NCBI GenBank assembly: GCA_026120035.1
Contig: JALRME010000038.1
Coordinates: 254,907-318,906, forward strand
Length of the DNA stretch: 64,000 nucleotides
Direction of reading: 5' to 3'
Source of the DNA: Coleophoma eucalyptorum
Taxonomy: Eukaryota; Ascomycota; Leotiomycetes; Helotiales; Dermateaceae
Both the position numbers and the translations under genes were made by a program. Positions 22,722 to 33,710 of this stretch are shown here, one piece after another; within the stretch, counting starts at the first letter, position 1; every line of letters begins with the position of its first letter. The notes below the pieces were generated by a model. The model was not told where the DNA came from. It was given only the letters and a program-made list of their open reading frames with translations, and did no database searches.

Positions 22722-24507
22722 GGTTGCTAATTTGTGTCTCGGTTGGGAGTATAGGACGGGAATATGGAATTGGGATTTAGTAGGCGAAGGGAAAGGAAAG
22801 CGAGAGATGTGTGAGAGCTGATGAGTATAAAATCTAAGAAATAAAGGCGAGGATGCTTTCATCTACCTCTTTATACACCTACTGAAATAGCACAACCTCC
22901 CCATTTTGCCCTTGGGCGTCGTTTGGAAGCTTGATGCTATATCTGCTCAAGCTGGCTCAGCCGAACAGGGCCATAGTGACGATCCACATCGACTCCGCAG
23001 TCAAAGCCCGCTATGATGCCGCGACCCCTGGACTCCCAGTGGTCGGTGGGATCTGCTGGAGGCGAAGGTGTGCTTATACCTTGCCCAGCTGGTTGGGTTG
23101 CGTCTTCCAATGTTGGAGGCCCAGCCGTCAGGATGTGAGGAGGAGAGGTTCCCCTATACGTCGTCACCGCCACATTGTCATTTGGTATGACTTATGGCTG
23201 TGGCTATTGGACGCATTGATACCCATGGTATGTAAAGGAACCGCTCGTGCCGAATATAACCAGAGTGACATGTTAGAAGACATGCTCGCGTACTGTAGTA
23301 GGTCCATTGCAACGTGCGGTCGTATATTTCATATTGGTTTGGGTGAGTGTGGCGCTAACGAAGATCCCGGCGATTTGAGTGACTAAGTATCCCGGCTACT
23401 TTTAGATACTTAGATTTTATGCCATGCCTTTAGCCGAGGTAACCAGTCCTCACCGAGAAGCTGAAAGCTCTTGCAATTCACACAAATTGTAACGTCGAAA
23501 TACTGCTAAAAGCCTAACCGCCTTGCAGATACTGGGTGTAAAGCACAATTGACTGACTCAACTAGGATGAGGTTTTCTTACTCTAAGGTCGTCCAGTCAA
23601 TCACGTCAAACTTATACTAATACAGTCTCAACTTACCGTCTTCATTTGTACCACTGGAATATAGCTAAACAGTACTTTTCCTGCCATTTACTCATTGTGA
23701 TATAAGCTGGAACAAAGATCTTGCAATATCAATAACAAGTTTTACGGTTTCTAGCTCATTCAGCTTAATATGTACTGCAGGAAAACCACTGGGGTGGTTT
23801 TTTCTTAGCTAGCTCTAGTCATTAGGGTAAACAGTACCCCAACCCGCCAAGTAGGTGCAATAAATAAGACCACTTGGAGTTCTCGCGTAGGTGCGGTTAT
23901 TGAGTCTAACTAGAAGGCGGTGGTCGATGAGATGTAACATCCACCTAAGGATATAATCCTGCTTAAGATGCTAAAAGTCACCCAGTATCAACAATATAAA
24001 TCAGGAAATAGAAGCCCTCGGAATCATCTCATTTACCAACCTCCTTTATAGATTGTTCATCTGCCTGTAGAAGATACCGCACTGGTACCTGGAGAGCTGT
24101 TGCGAGCCTTGCTATGAAAATGGCCATCGATGCGAGCAGTACCTTGAGATCGCCAAGATCATTCAAGGAACGGAATACCTGGTAGATTATACGTTTACTG
24201 ATTGGATTGTTCCTGGAATACCACCGGAGATTTCTTCAGCCAAGAAAGGCACTATAAAGCTTAACTCCATAAGGTTCTAGCAACAGATATAAAAGGATTT
24301 GATATGTAGAGTCTTTCGGAAGAGCGCTGAGTTGTCGAGACAGCACAGGAAACTAGTAAGCCTCGATACGTTATTCAACTAGGCTTTTTCCTTCGCCTAC
24401 ACAGCTCGCCTTTGAGATTTAGAATGGCATTTTAATTATACAAGTAGAGCCAAGCCGAACTCGCTCTGTTTTCTTTATTCGCATTTCAGATCGCGAGGAT
24501 AGAAAAA
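22722..24507. other. 1.8 kb region without a firm gene
   Basis: A 150-codon plus-strand frame from ATG 22934 to 23386 is opposed by a minus-strand frame (22937-23173) ending SRGRGIIAGFDCGVDVD; neither matches a family. From 23400 on the sequence is AT-rich. A protein-like stretch sits at 24071-24280 and is listed separately. Confidence 0.45.
24071..24280 (+). pseudogene. Orphan exon-like open stretch, possible gene remnant
   Basis: A 69-codon frame directly after a CTGTAG acceptor-like site reads as balanced protein, with a Cys-rich start (HWYLESCCEPCYENGHRCEQ) and then YLEIAKIIQG, TDWIVPGIPPEIS, ending at TAG 24278-24280. No ATG or upstream exon was found. It may be the last exon of a lost gene or a chance frame. 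Confidence 0.25.
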
Positions 24508-25975
24508 CTATAGAAGTTGCCTAGTAGTATCAATAATGTCTTGAAGGCATTTGGTTCTATCCACAACGCTCATCAACAGACCGTCGGGTGATAATGCAAG
24601 ACCTTGGGTTCCTTCCAGCCCTATTCGGCTTGCACTGGTATCCCAAACCTCTGCACTTATTATATCGACTGTTTTCTTGCAAAAGTCTGAAGCGATCATC
24701 GTGACCATCACCATATACATCGCCGACTTATCATATGTCAGCTGCGTTTTAGCATCCACCTGCACTGACGGTAGGGTAGCATGGGAGCCCACTTGACACT
24801 TTGGAAGGATGACTGCCCAGTCATTCCCCCGGCGCGAAGGGGCCTGTGAGTATTTGATACAAGCTTCCATCATCTGGAAGATCGAGAAATAGATCTCTGT
24901 CAGGCGGTGGTGGCATGACATGATCATCAATATGGTTCCTGTATCGACCTGAGATAATGATGGTTTTCTTGGCACACAGGGAAAATCTCCAAGTCCTGTG
25001 TGCAAAAATAGCTGCTGGCCCTTTGTAACTACTGGCAACGCTTTTGTGCTAACTGAGTCGGTATCCTCTACTATTGATGAAGTAGTACTGGTACTGCTTG
25101 TGTCAACAGAAACGGCTTTTATAATATCCAAGAAATCGCTTGTAAGACGGAAGAGTTCATCGAAAGCAAAGAGTGTCTTTTCGTGGCGTTTGCGACGGCC
25201 ATGTGATGTGGTGCTCACACTAGGTTCAGTTGGCATTGAGTCAGCACATGCGTGGAGGGCGATGCTAAGGGTTGCCAAACTCCTGGTGATAGATATGGGA
25301 GAAGGAATGAAATCGTCGTCATCCTCAACGATTGGATGAGTATCAGATGTATCGGGGAAAGGGGACGCATTGCGGAGTGGGAGCTGATCGAAGACATCTA
25401 TAGGGCCGTACTGACTCAGAGGAGCTGTACTCCAGGTATCTCCAAAGAGACCAGTCGAGAAAGGATCTACATCTCCCAAAATGGAAGGCATAGAGTAGCA
25501 AGCATTTGGGTACATTGTTTCTACTTGATGATATCAGTTCAAATACGGTCCTAGCAAGTATGAGAGAGAGTAAGTGCCAAGATCTACCTTGTTCTCCAAT
25601 GATAGCTGCATCGATATCTTGAGGAAAGAGCCACCCATCGCAGCTTCTATTGGTCATTGCAAGAGACGAGGAGGTGCTTGGCATAAGATGGGCAGCAGTT
25701 GCTGAGTGCGGCTCATGCAGACCACCCTGGCCGTTACACGGCGAAGAGCTAGGACGGGCTCTGGCTGCGCGGGCCTCAAAGCGGCATGATACATGCACCT
25801 TGAGTCTGAGACATCTTTCACAATGGGCTTCTCCTTGCTTTCGAACACACCGCAACTTTTGTGCGTGGCAACGATTACAGGCTGAACGGACCTTTCTAGG
25901 AGGTTTCTTCCCTTCCAATCTTGTTTGGATTCCTGCGGGAGCCGAAGCTGTAGACGGGGTCACGGAGCTATCCAT
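24508..25975 (-). CDS. Zn2Cys6 transcription factor, AflR-like C-terminal region, 2 exons
   Basis: Model complement(join(24508..25520, 25588..25975)), 466 aa, 67-nt intron. The fungal binuclear zinc cluster is complete near the N-terminus: Cys33, 36, 43, 52, 55, 64 (C-x2-C-x6-C-x8-C-x2-C-x8-C), preceded by basic GKKPPRKVRSA. A disordered acidic/Ser-rich middle is followed by a helical domain with ILMIMSCHHRLTEIYFSIFQ, resembling the C-terminal domain of aflatoxin-regulator-type factors. Such proteins usually control a nearby secondary-metabolite cluster. It is divergent from an SDR gene 258 bp away and flanked by two P450 genes, the likely targets (inference). Nuclear location is inferred. 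Confidence 0.88.
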
Positions 25976-26233
25976 ATCGAATGAGACCAGAACGATGAAA
26001 TATTTCAGGACAAAGGTCTCGGGTTTGACAATAGGGATGCTGGAGCCAGGTTCATTTGAAATTGGACAAGATTGGTAAGAATCAAAGTAGGGTCGGCGTT
26101 TTCATCTATGCACGTTCGGCGGTTTACACGTGACTTCGGTACGGATCTAAGGTACTTATATATACATTCAGTTACTATGTGTGTAAGGTATTTACTTTAC
26201 AGCTCTCTTTTTGAAGCATCACTGATTGTGACA
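25976..26233. promoter_or_regulatory. Divergent promoter between Zn2Cys6 regulator and SDR
   Basis: 258 bp between the opposed start codons. The arrangement makes co-regulation of the SDR by the regulator plausible. No CGG-type inverted pair is claimed. Confidence 0.45.
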
Positions 26234-27296
26234 ATGGTGTCTCTCTCTGCCGTCCTGTCTTCCAATTCCCTCATTCCGTCCACACTCCCACGCGGCCTCG
26301 TCGCGGTTTTTGTAGGAGGTACCAGCGGTATTGGTGAAATAACTCTCAAGAAATTCGCAAAACTTTCCCTTCAACCTCACATTTACATCATAGGTCGTTC
26401 TCAAGAAGCTGGTGAGCGTATTGAGGCCGAGTGCCGGCTACTGAATCCAGAAGGCGAATACATCTTCATCAGAGCGGACGTGAGCTTGATCCGCGTTGTA
26501 GACGAGCTGTGCGAGGAAATCAAGGCAAAAGAGAAAGACTTGAATATTTTGTTCCTTAGTGCGGGACTTCCGCTTCTCGATCGTAGAGGTATGCGTCTCT
26601 TCTAAATTGCCCTTGTTACTTGTCTGAGCTGGAACAGAAACTCCCGAACACCTTCATCTACTAGCTTCGCTCAATTACTACTCTCGCTTACGCTTCATCA
26701 CCAATCTCCTCCCTCTTCTGCAACGAGCTTCTGTTCTCCGCCGTGTCGTCACTATTGCTGGAGGGGGCTTAGAAGGCCCGCTGGACCCGTCCGATCTCCC
26801 CGCACTCCATGTGCCCCTACGCATGCTGCGTGGTCACCTTGCTACGCTTGTAACTCTGGGCCTTGAGGCCGTGGCAGCGAAGGCTCCTGAGGTCAGTTTC
26901 GTGCACGACTATCCTAGCGTGGTCAACACTCCATCGGCTCACCGTGTGGAAGGATTCATTGGCGTGTTGGCTAGGGCCTACATATATTTACTGGGCCGCT
27001 GGGTGTGCGTACCCATTGAAGAGAGCGGGGAGAGGCATTTGTATCTAGCGACAAGTGCTAGATACCCGCCTAATAAGGGTGAGAGTGCCCGTGGATTTTC
27101 TGTGCCGCTGGGGCTTGGAGTTGATGTGGCTCGAGGTACGACTGGTGTAGTTGCGAGTGGTGTTTACTCAGTTACATGGGATGGTGAGAGTCTGTCCCCT
27201 GCAGCGGAGAAGGTGTTGGCGGATTTACGGGAGACAAGAATGGTTGAGGAGATCTGGCGGCACACAGAGAAGGAGTTCAAACGGATTACCGAATAA
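26234..27296 (+). CDS. SDR-type NAD(P)-binding oxidoreductase, 2 exons
   Basis: Model join(26234..26588, 26638..27296), 337 aa, 49-nt intron. The dinucleotide-binding turn reads VFVGGTSGIGE, beta-2 ends IYIIGRSQEAGERIE, and LNILFLSAGLP holds the NAG-equivalent. The segment LNYYSRLRFITNLLPLLQRA and then LRRVVTIAGGGLEGPL match a fungal SDR-like subfamily often found beside secondary-metabolite genes, which lacks the classical YxxxK in the expected position. ATG at 26234 was chosen because MVSLSAVLSSNS matches the short N-terminus of that group; the longer in-frame leader from 26072 is promoter-like. Product and substrate are unknown. Confidence 0.82.
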
Positions 27297-27789
27297 AATG
27301 ACTCGATTCATAGAAGTATCTTGTATTATATTGATAAATGAAATGTCGATCCCGTATAGCCATAAAACTACCCCAAAGCTTGGATCTCGAAACTGAAGCC
27401 ACGTTCCAAAAGGCATTAACGTTGGAGATGAAATGCAGCACAAATCATACTGGATTCATATGAAGAAATTTCTCTCCAATCCTCGGGCGCATATTGTGAA
27501 ATGCTCCTTCTCAAGCAACTCAATACTTGCCTAACTGTCTGCTCGCTTAACGAGTAAATGCTGGGTTATGGAGCGAAGCACCGCTCTTGATCTTTGAAAT
27601 AGACTGGCCAGGAGCTTTGGCCCTGGAGACGTGTAGTTTCGACAATGCAGGAATGAGATGTCATATCGTTGATTGTAATTAGGCAGGGAATCAATCCCAA
27701 ACCTTCAGTCCGCAAGATATCACTGGCTACCTCGAGAATTATTCCGCAATCTCATCCTCACTGAATCACAAAATAATCAGCCTTTCTTA
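27297..27789. other. Intergenic between convergent SDR and P450 genes
   Basis: About 0.5 kb, presumably 3' untranslated regions of both genes. No frame or repeat of note. Confidence 0.5.
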
Positions 27790-29385
27790 TCATTTGGCAT
27801 CTCCAAGAACCTCTTGCCCCTCTTTTGTCCTCTCTGAGACCCGGACTCTAAAATCCAAAACCTTCACAAACCATCTATTCTTCGTCGCCCACACCCCGTC
27901 CGGCATCTCCTCAGCAGCAAGGCGAAAGTCGAACCTGCTCACCACAAACGGCACCAACTTGCTCATCTCAAGCAAGCTAACGTTCTTCCCAAAGCACGTG
28001 CGACTGCCCAAGCCAAACGACAAGAAATACTTCTCGACCTCGGCCGTCCGACCTTGCTCTTCGAATTCGATCCAGCGCTCAGGACGCCACGACGAGGCGT
28101 CGGGTCCGTAGACACTGGTGTTCTGATGTGCCACCCACGCATTGATCCCGACGGTGCTGCCGCCGGGGAAGAAATGTCCAGAGATGTGCGCGCCAGTAGC
28201 GGGCACGATGCGTTGAAGGCCTAGGCCGGTTGCAGGATGGATGCGGAGGCCTTCCTTGATGACTGCTTGGAGATATGGAAGGCTTTGCGCTTCCCTAAAT
28301 GTGATTGGATCCGATATGTTGCCGGCGGCGTAGGCGGTATCGATTTCATGCTGCAGCTTAAGCATCGTTTGCGGATGTTGGATTAAGTGGTAGAAAATGC
28401 TGGAGAGTGAGATGGCGGTCGTGTCTGAGCCAGCGGCGACGTTCGACTGGCACATCGTCATTATATCCAGGCGCGTCATCTTCGCTGAATCGGTTTCGTG
28501 GGTGTTCAGAAGCTTGGTCATGATATCCGGCGGTCCATCTGTGCTGCTACTTTTGGGATCCTTGAGCTCACTCTGTCGCTTGGCTATTTGATTTTTGGTA
28601 TACTCGAGCACGTAGCCGTATCCACCCGTCTTTGGCAGCCAGGGAAAGACGATCTTATGGACCGTCGGGAATATGCCCATGAAGGTACTATACGCACCAC
28701 GAGTATCGATGGCTTGGAAAACACCACTTTTGTCCTCGCCCATGTCTAGGAAGCCGAAGCGGTTGGCGAAGGTGATATCCCCGATGACGTCAAATGCATA
28801 GCACTGTAACCAATGCGCCAAATCGAATGACTTGCCCAGCTTGGCCAGCTCACTGAACCGCTGTGCGATCAAGTCCATGCAATCGTTCACTAGGCTTTCA
28901 TAACCAACCATGGAACTCATCGTGTACGAGGTTGCAAACTTCCTGCGCTGGAATGCATGACGGTGTGGATCGCGGTCTGAAAATAGATTGGCCATGTTGG
29001 GGTTTGGTGGCATCCATGCTGAATACCAAGGGGCCTATGCAAGTCAACATCAGTTCATTGCTCATAGGTGATAAGATGATGCCTTTAGGAAATTGGTTCC
29101 ATGACCATATATAATCTTGGCCGCCTCAGGGTCCTCGATGGAGTATTCATTTGGGGCGATCCTGACAACAGAGCCGTATTTCTTATGTAAAGTTATATCT
29201 GTGATCTCATACGAGCCCTTATAAACTTCGAGGAGATACCAGAGACGTGAGAAGCGAGCCAAGAATGGACCTGGGATATCTCGGAGAGGATCGAGGAGTA
29301 CTGGAAGGATGTAGTATGCCAGGAGGAGTCCAACAGCCACAGGAACCAAGATTCCAGTCGAAATATTCAGAGTGGTGGAGAGCAT
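27790..29385 (-). CDS. Cytochrome P450, pisatin-demethylase-like, 2 exons
   Basis: Model complement(join(27790..29034, 29083..29385)), 515 aa. One N-terminal membrane anchor (LVPVAVGLLLAYYILPVLL) leads to DIPGPFLARFSRLWYL. The core shows AAGSDTTAISL (I-helix), VIKEGLRIHP (ExxR), WRPERW and the heme loop FGLGSRTCFGKNVSLLEM. Segments YGSVVRIAPNEYSIEDPEA and FSDRDPHRHAFQRRKFA resemble the pisatin-demethylase/CYP57-like group common in plant-associated and soil fungi. The substrate is unknown. The 48-nt intron starts AAG|GCATCA; no GT donor restores the frame joining TNFLK to APWYSAW, so a GC-AG intron is inferred. Confidence 0.88.
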
Positions 29386-30252
29386 GACTGACTAATGCAC
29401 CGTATTTGTGTAACCAGAGAGATTTGAAAGCTGTGGCGGCTGTGCGGTTACAATTCCACAGAGAGAGAGGGAAAGAAGATCAATATATATATATATATAT
29501 ATATATGTAAGCTGTATGTTACTGCTCGCATCGTACAGGGTTTTACATAGAGTGTAGTGGTTATACAAGAGATCAGCAGCCGTCTTTACCGACTTGGGGG
29601 ATTGTCATATGCTCTGGTCATGTATCGACTTGTGCAAATGGCGGAGGAAGCTCGGAAATGTGGGCGGCAATTCACTTCCCCGCATTATAGATAGTGTCTA
29701 TGCCCAAAGAAGTTCGGGGTGATTGAGGACGACTTTACTGCAGCGGAAGGTCCGTGGGTGCCAGAGTATGGCAGTTGGCTGCGGCATCTTAGCCAATCCT
29801 CTTAAGTTGAATGCTAAGCGGCAGTTAGATGATGGTTCAGAGAAGAGTCTCGGTAGGGGATTGCTGGCAATGAGGGCAGAATCGCCATAATAGCCGATGG
29901 GCCTCGGAGCGCTTAGGAGTCCGAGTAGAGAAGGCTAGCTCAACGATCGTTTAGTAAACTCAATGCATAATGATCAAGCTACAAAGTATCAATTCCATTC
30001 TTATCCACAATGAGGATCAATACACAATGTAATTTTTAGAACCGTCTGGCTCAATTCTGCATCCGTTATCCATCGATGCGACCTCTGGGAATCGTACACG
30101 AGAAAAATGCCCTCCATTTGAGCAATGATGTACAAAAAGCAAGGAAAAGTTAAGCAAAGTAATAGAAGAAATGAAAGCTGTGTCATGTATCCATAACAGT
30201 CATTCTGTCATTAACAGGTCGTAGTAGTAAACTTGTACGTTCAAGATGTGGC
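29386..30252. other. Intergenic with an (AT)n microsatellite
   Basis: About 0.87 kb: the P450 5' flank and the 3' flank of the NTF2-like gene. An AT dinucleotide tract of about 12 repeats lies at 29483-29507. Confidence 0.6.
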
Positions 30253-32051
30253 CTAGAAGTCCCAGAAGTCGTTGGTAGGCTGGTTGCGTTGCGCTTTGCC
30301 CGTGCGATAGACAGGTTGTTCCTCGCCCTCGCTTTCATCTCCGAAACCCCAGCTTCGTCCGGTTCCCTTTCTGCCACCCATGCCATCCCCACCTATGTTA
30401 ATTCCCTTTTGCTTAGGGCTGGCATTGGCCGCAGCACCCTTTCGGCTACCCATTCCATCACCAGCAATGTTGATGCCTTTGGTAACTTCAGAGAGAGGTC
30501 CTTTGGTGTTGGCAGTCGTTGGGCGGGAAGGGTTTGTAGACTCGGAGAAGTTTTCCTTTTGGTTTGGTGATTCGTCATATGACGCCCAGTTTGAGTCCAT
30601 CATCTTCACGGCCTTGGCACGATCCTGTGCGAGAGGTGCTGCCTGTGGCAAGTCGGTAGGGTTGTCATCAGTCATAGTGAAGTGAGGATCAAAGTCCTTA
30701 CGCCTATCCTTGACATTAGCAAGGCCATTGGTCTTGTTTGATACAGGAGCTGGTGCTTCAGCGGTCTCCTCGTCGCCGTACAGGTTGTTCTTATACAGTC
30801 CGAGGCCTGTGTTCTGGCCAGCACCTCGAGGACGTCCAATGATTCGAGGTTCTTCTGGCATCGCATCATCTTCAAAGTCAAAGTGAGTCTGAGCATCCTT
30901 GCGAGGCTTATCGGCCTTCTTGACCTTCACCGGGCTATCAACGACCTCATCATCGCTGTTACCCCAATTTCGAACCTCGGCAGGGCGGTTGTTTAGAACT
31001 CTGGTAGGGACAGCCTTTGCTGGAGTGTTAAAGTCCTCGAAATCCCACTGGCTGGAGTGTTTGCTCTTTGTCGACTTGGTGATAGGCTTTGAGTCCGGGG
31101 CATCTTCGCCCTCACCAAAATCAAAGTGCTGGAACTTGGTAGGGTTGGGACGGTAGAATCGCTCGTTAGACTTGGCAGGGGATGGTGAGATAGGAGTGTT
31201 CTCAGTGTCGAAAAGGCGAGATGGCAGATAGTTCTGCATGTGCTCTGGCTTTTCTGAGGTATTCGAAGAAGTTGCCCGTGCACGATTAGATGCTTGTGGG
31301 GAAGCGATATCGCCTTCGTGGGAGCCAAGAAGATCAGACAGATCGCGCTGGGTGGGCTTGACTGAGGCTCGTGGCGCAACGACAGCTGGAAGGGATAAAT
31401 CTTCATGGTCCTCCCGTGGAGCAAACAGCGAGAGTGACGCGTGAGGATCGCGGGTGATGTTTTGCGAGTTCTCTCTCGAGTTCACTGGGCGCTCCTCCTT
31501 CCCAGCGCCAGCTACAGACTTTCCACCGGATGCAACAATTGATGAAATCAACTTGATCTGGTCCTTGCCATCCCGAATAGGCCAGTTTCTACCACTCTTG
31601 CCAATAACGTCAATCAACTTGAGCAGCGAGCCCTGGTCCCAGCTCTGTCGGATTTGCTGGATCTTGCCTGCGGCGTCGAATTGGACAATGTGGATCTACC
31701 ATGGTTAGCATAGCACCGAACATGCACGATAGTGCCACGTACAATTGGGAAGGTGACGACGCGATCGGCGAGGAAGTTGTCATCGAGTCCGGGAAGGTAG
31801 GATGAGCCACTCGTGAGGAACTCCATTGTGGTGTGAACCTCAGCAGCAATTGAGTTTGGACCCTCAACGACGTCCAGGAACATCTCCTCAGTCTTCTTGA
31901 GCTGATGGCTTTGAGCGCCAAGGTGCTTGACGATCTGCGCAGAGCCGTTCAAGGTAACCAGCGTGGTAATGTAATTAAGAGATGCATCCTCGGCGAGTAA
32001 GGCCGCGCTGGGAGCAGCTAGGAACTGCTTGTATACACCTTGAAGCGCCAT
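30253..32051 (-). CDS. NTF2-like-domain protein with long disordered C-terminus, 2 exons
   Basis: Model complement(join(30253..31695, 31743..32051)), 583 aa, 47-nt GT-AG intron with a GCTAAC branch. The first ~150 residues form an NTF2-like fold (MALQGVYKQFLAAPS to IHIVQFDAAGKIQQIRQSWD, with the intron inside). The rest is disordered and charged, containing repeated short motifs: several (H/D)FDFxxx elements (FQHFDFGEGED, QTHFDFEDD, DPHFTMTDD) and two copies of GINI-GDGMG-RKG near the C-terminus (KGINIAGDGMGSRKGAA, KGINIGGDGMGGRKGTG), then WGFGDESEGEE. A conserved ascomycete protein of this layout is familiar to me, but no biochemical role is known to me. Cytoplasmic or nuclear location is uncertain. 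Confidence 0.8.
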
Positions 32052-33710
32052 TGATTCTGCGTGCCGTGGTTGACTGCGCTGCGAGGTGGTGGAAATCGCA
32101 AGTCGGCCTCAAAAAAGGGGAAGCTTGTTGTTATTGTTGTTGTCAAGGTCCAGGTGCCTAATACTTAGCAGCCGGCTTCCGGAAGTGAACGCGACAATGG
32201 GCTGGAGGAATGCGCGACGAAACGAGCGAAATCGAGGGCTTGGTTGGGGATGAGGATACAGTGTAAGACAGCGAACGGAAGAGGAGCAGAAGGTTGTCTT
32301 TTCTTGCACTGGCGCATGAAGAAGGAAATGCAGTGTGGGGTTTGTTGATTCGGAATGTAAATAAAATTACGGGATGGCTAGCCCAAAGGGGTCGCACGGT
32401 GATGGCATGGGCGATGGGGGATGGCGATAGGCGATAGGCTGCCACCACTTGTGCTGTCAGTTGAGCGAGCCAGGCCGGCCGGGCAGGGAGCAGGGGGCGT
32501 GTTTCAGAAGGCCAGGTCGGGCGTGGTTGGTGCTCTGGCGGCGCGGAGGAACGAACTGCGGAGGAAGGATAGCTTGATAGGTAGGGTAGTTAGTGTCGCT
32601 CGTGTAGCTCGTGTAGTTCCCTTCGGGCGCACGTGGAGGAGCAGCAGAGAGTTCAGTCCAAAGCTGTCGTCCAGTGTTTCCAGTCCATTCCAGCCAGTCC
32701 CGTTCCCAGCAGCCAGAGCTGGAGCGAGCTTAATTGCTATAGCCAGGCACCTGTCGGCCTATGGTAAGGTACTCAGGTACTTGCGGTGATACTGTACCTC
32801 CCGATTACGCTAAGAGAATACTTCCTAAACTCAACCTCACATGCCTCGCCTTCTGACACCACCACCACCACCTCGTCCACCACCACTAACCGCTCACTGC
32901 TCACCGCTCGGCAACAAAACGCCATCACTGCTGCGAACGGCGGTCCACTGCATGTAGCTAGGTAGCTAGGTGGTGAGGTGCCATCCCCATCCCAGAACGG
33001 TTTTGCTTGCTGAAGGTAAGGGCCACGCCGAAAGCGAACGAGGGCGAGGGCGAGAGGGTGATCCCTCGATGAACATCAGACAGTGTCGTCTGATATACAG
33101 CAAACCGTTGTCATATCAGGTCGCCAGCCGTGCGGTTGAAGTGAAGCAGTGAGCTGAACAACCACCACGCTAGTGTTTCGGCTTACTATCATCCCACTGC
33201 GTCGGTCAGTCAGCAGAGAGACACGGCGGAGACACACACACACACACACGCACGCATAGAGTCAGAGTGAGAGAGCGTGAGAGAGTGAGAGTGAGAGGCT
33301 GTCCAAAATCCCCAAATTTCTTCCCCGCCCTCACCGTATCCTGCACCCGCGAGGCTGAACATTCCATTCCACTCCCATTACCACGAATGACGTTCGGCCC
33401 TTACTATTGCCACTATTGTACCTCGCTGCTCCCTTCCCCTCCTGCCTTCTTCCGTTCTCAACCTCCTTCGCGCAACTTTTAATCGAGGCCTTCTTGAGCT
33501 CAACCCTTGTGAGGAATGACTCGGCCCATTACCTGCTCCCACTTGTCCTCGTCCTTCAAGTCCATTCATTTTATGAGTCGGTGATCACATGCAGGTACCC
33601 TCTCTCAACGCACTTCTCCGTGTGTGCCACGACCTTCAATAAATTACTTCGAGAGCTCCCCTGCGCTGTGTCTTGCCAGCCTGTCTATTCTTCTGTCAAT
33701 CACCGTCACT
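32052..33710. other. 1.66 kb divergent intergenic region with simple repeats
   Basis: It separates the NTF2-like gene (minus) from the HeLo/RA gene (plus). It holds an (AC)n tract near 33231-33251 and a GA-rich tract near 33264-33300 (GAGAGTGAGAG-type). Pyrimidine-rich stretches before 33711 look like a long 5' leader. No coding frame with family resemblance. Confidence 0.5.

Noticed and set aside
22239..22730. 163-codon plus-strand frame across the repetitive gene
   Set aside because: Thr/Leu/Ala monotony produced by the 12-bp repeat read in another frame; the minus-strand frame has ordered modules and a sensible ATG.
26072..26233. 54-residue N-terminal extension of the SDR
   Set aside because: It lies in the divergent promoter, contains no targeting signal and is absent from the family; ATG 26234 fits better.
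29483..29507. AT-dinucleotide tract as a regulatory element
   Set aside because: A plain microsatellite; nothing ties it to regulation of the adjacent P450.
33624..33710. Upstream start of the HeLo/RA gene
   Set aside because: The first codon there is GTG, not ATG; the first in-frame ATG is 33711.
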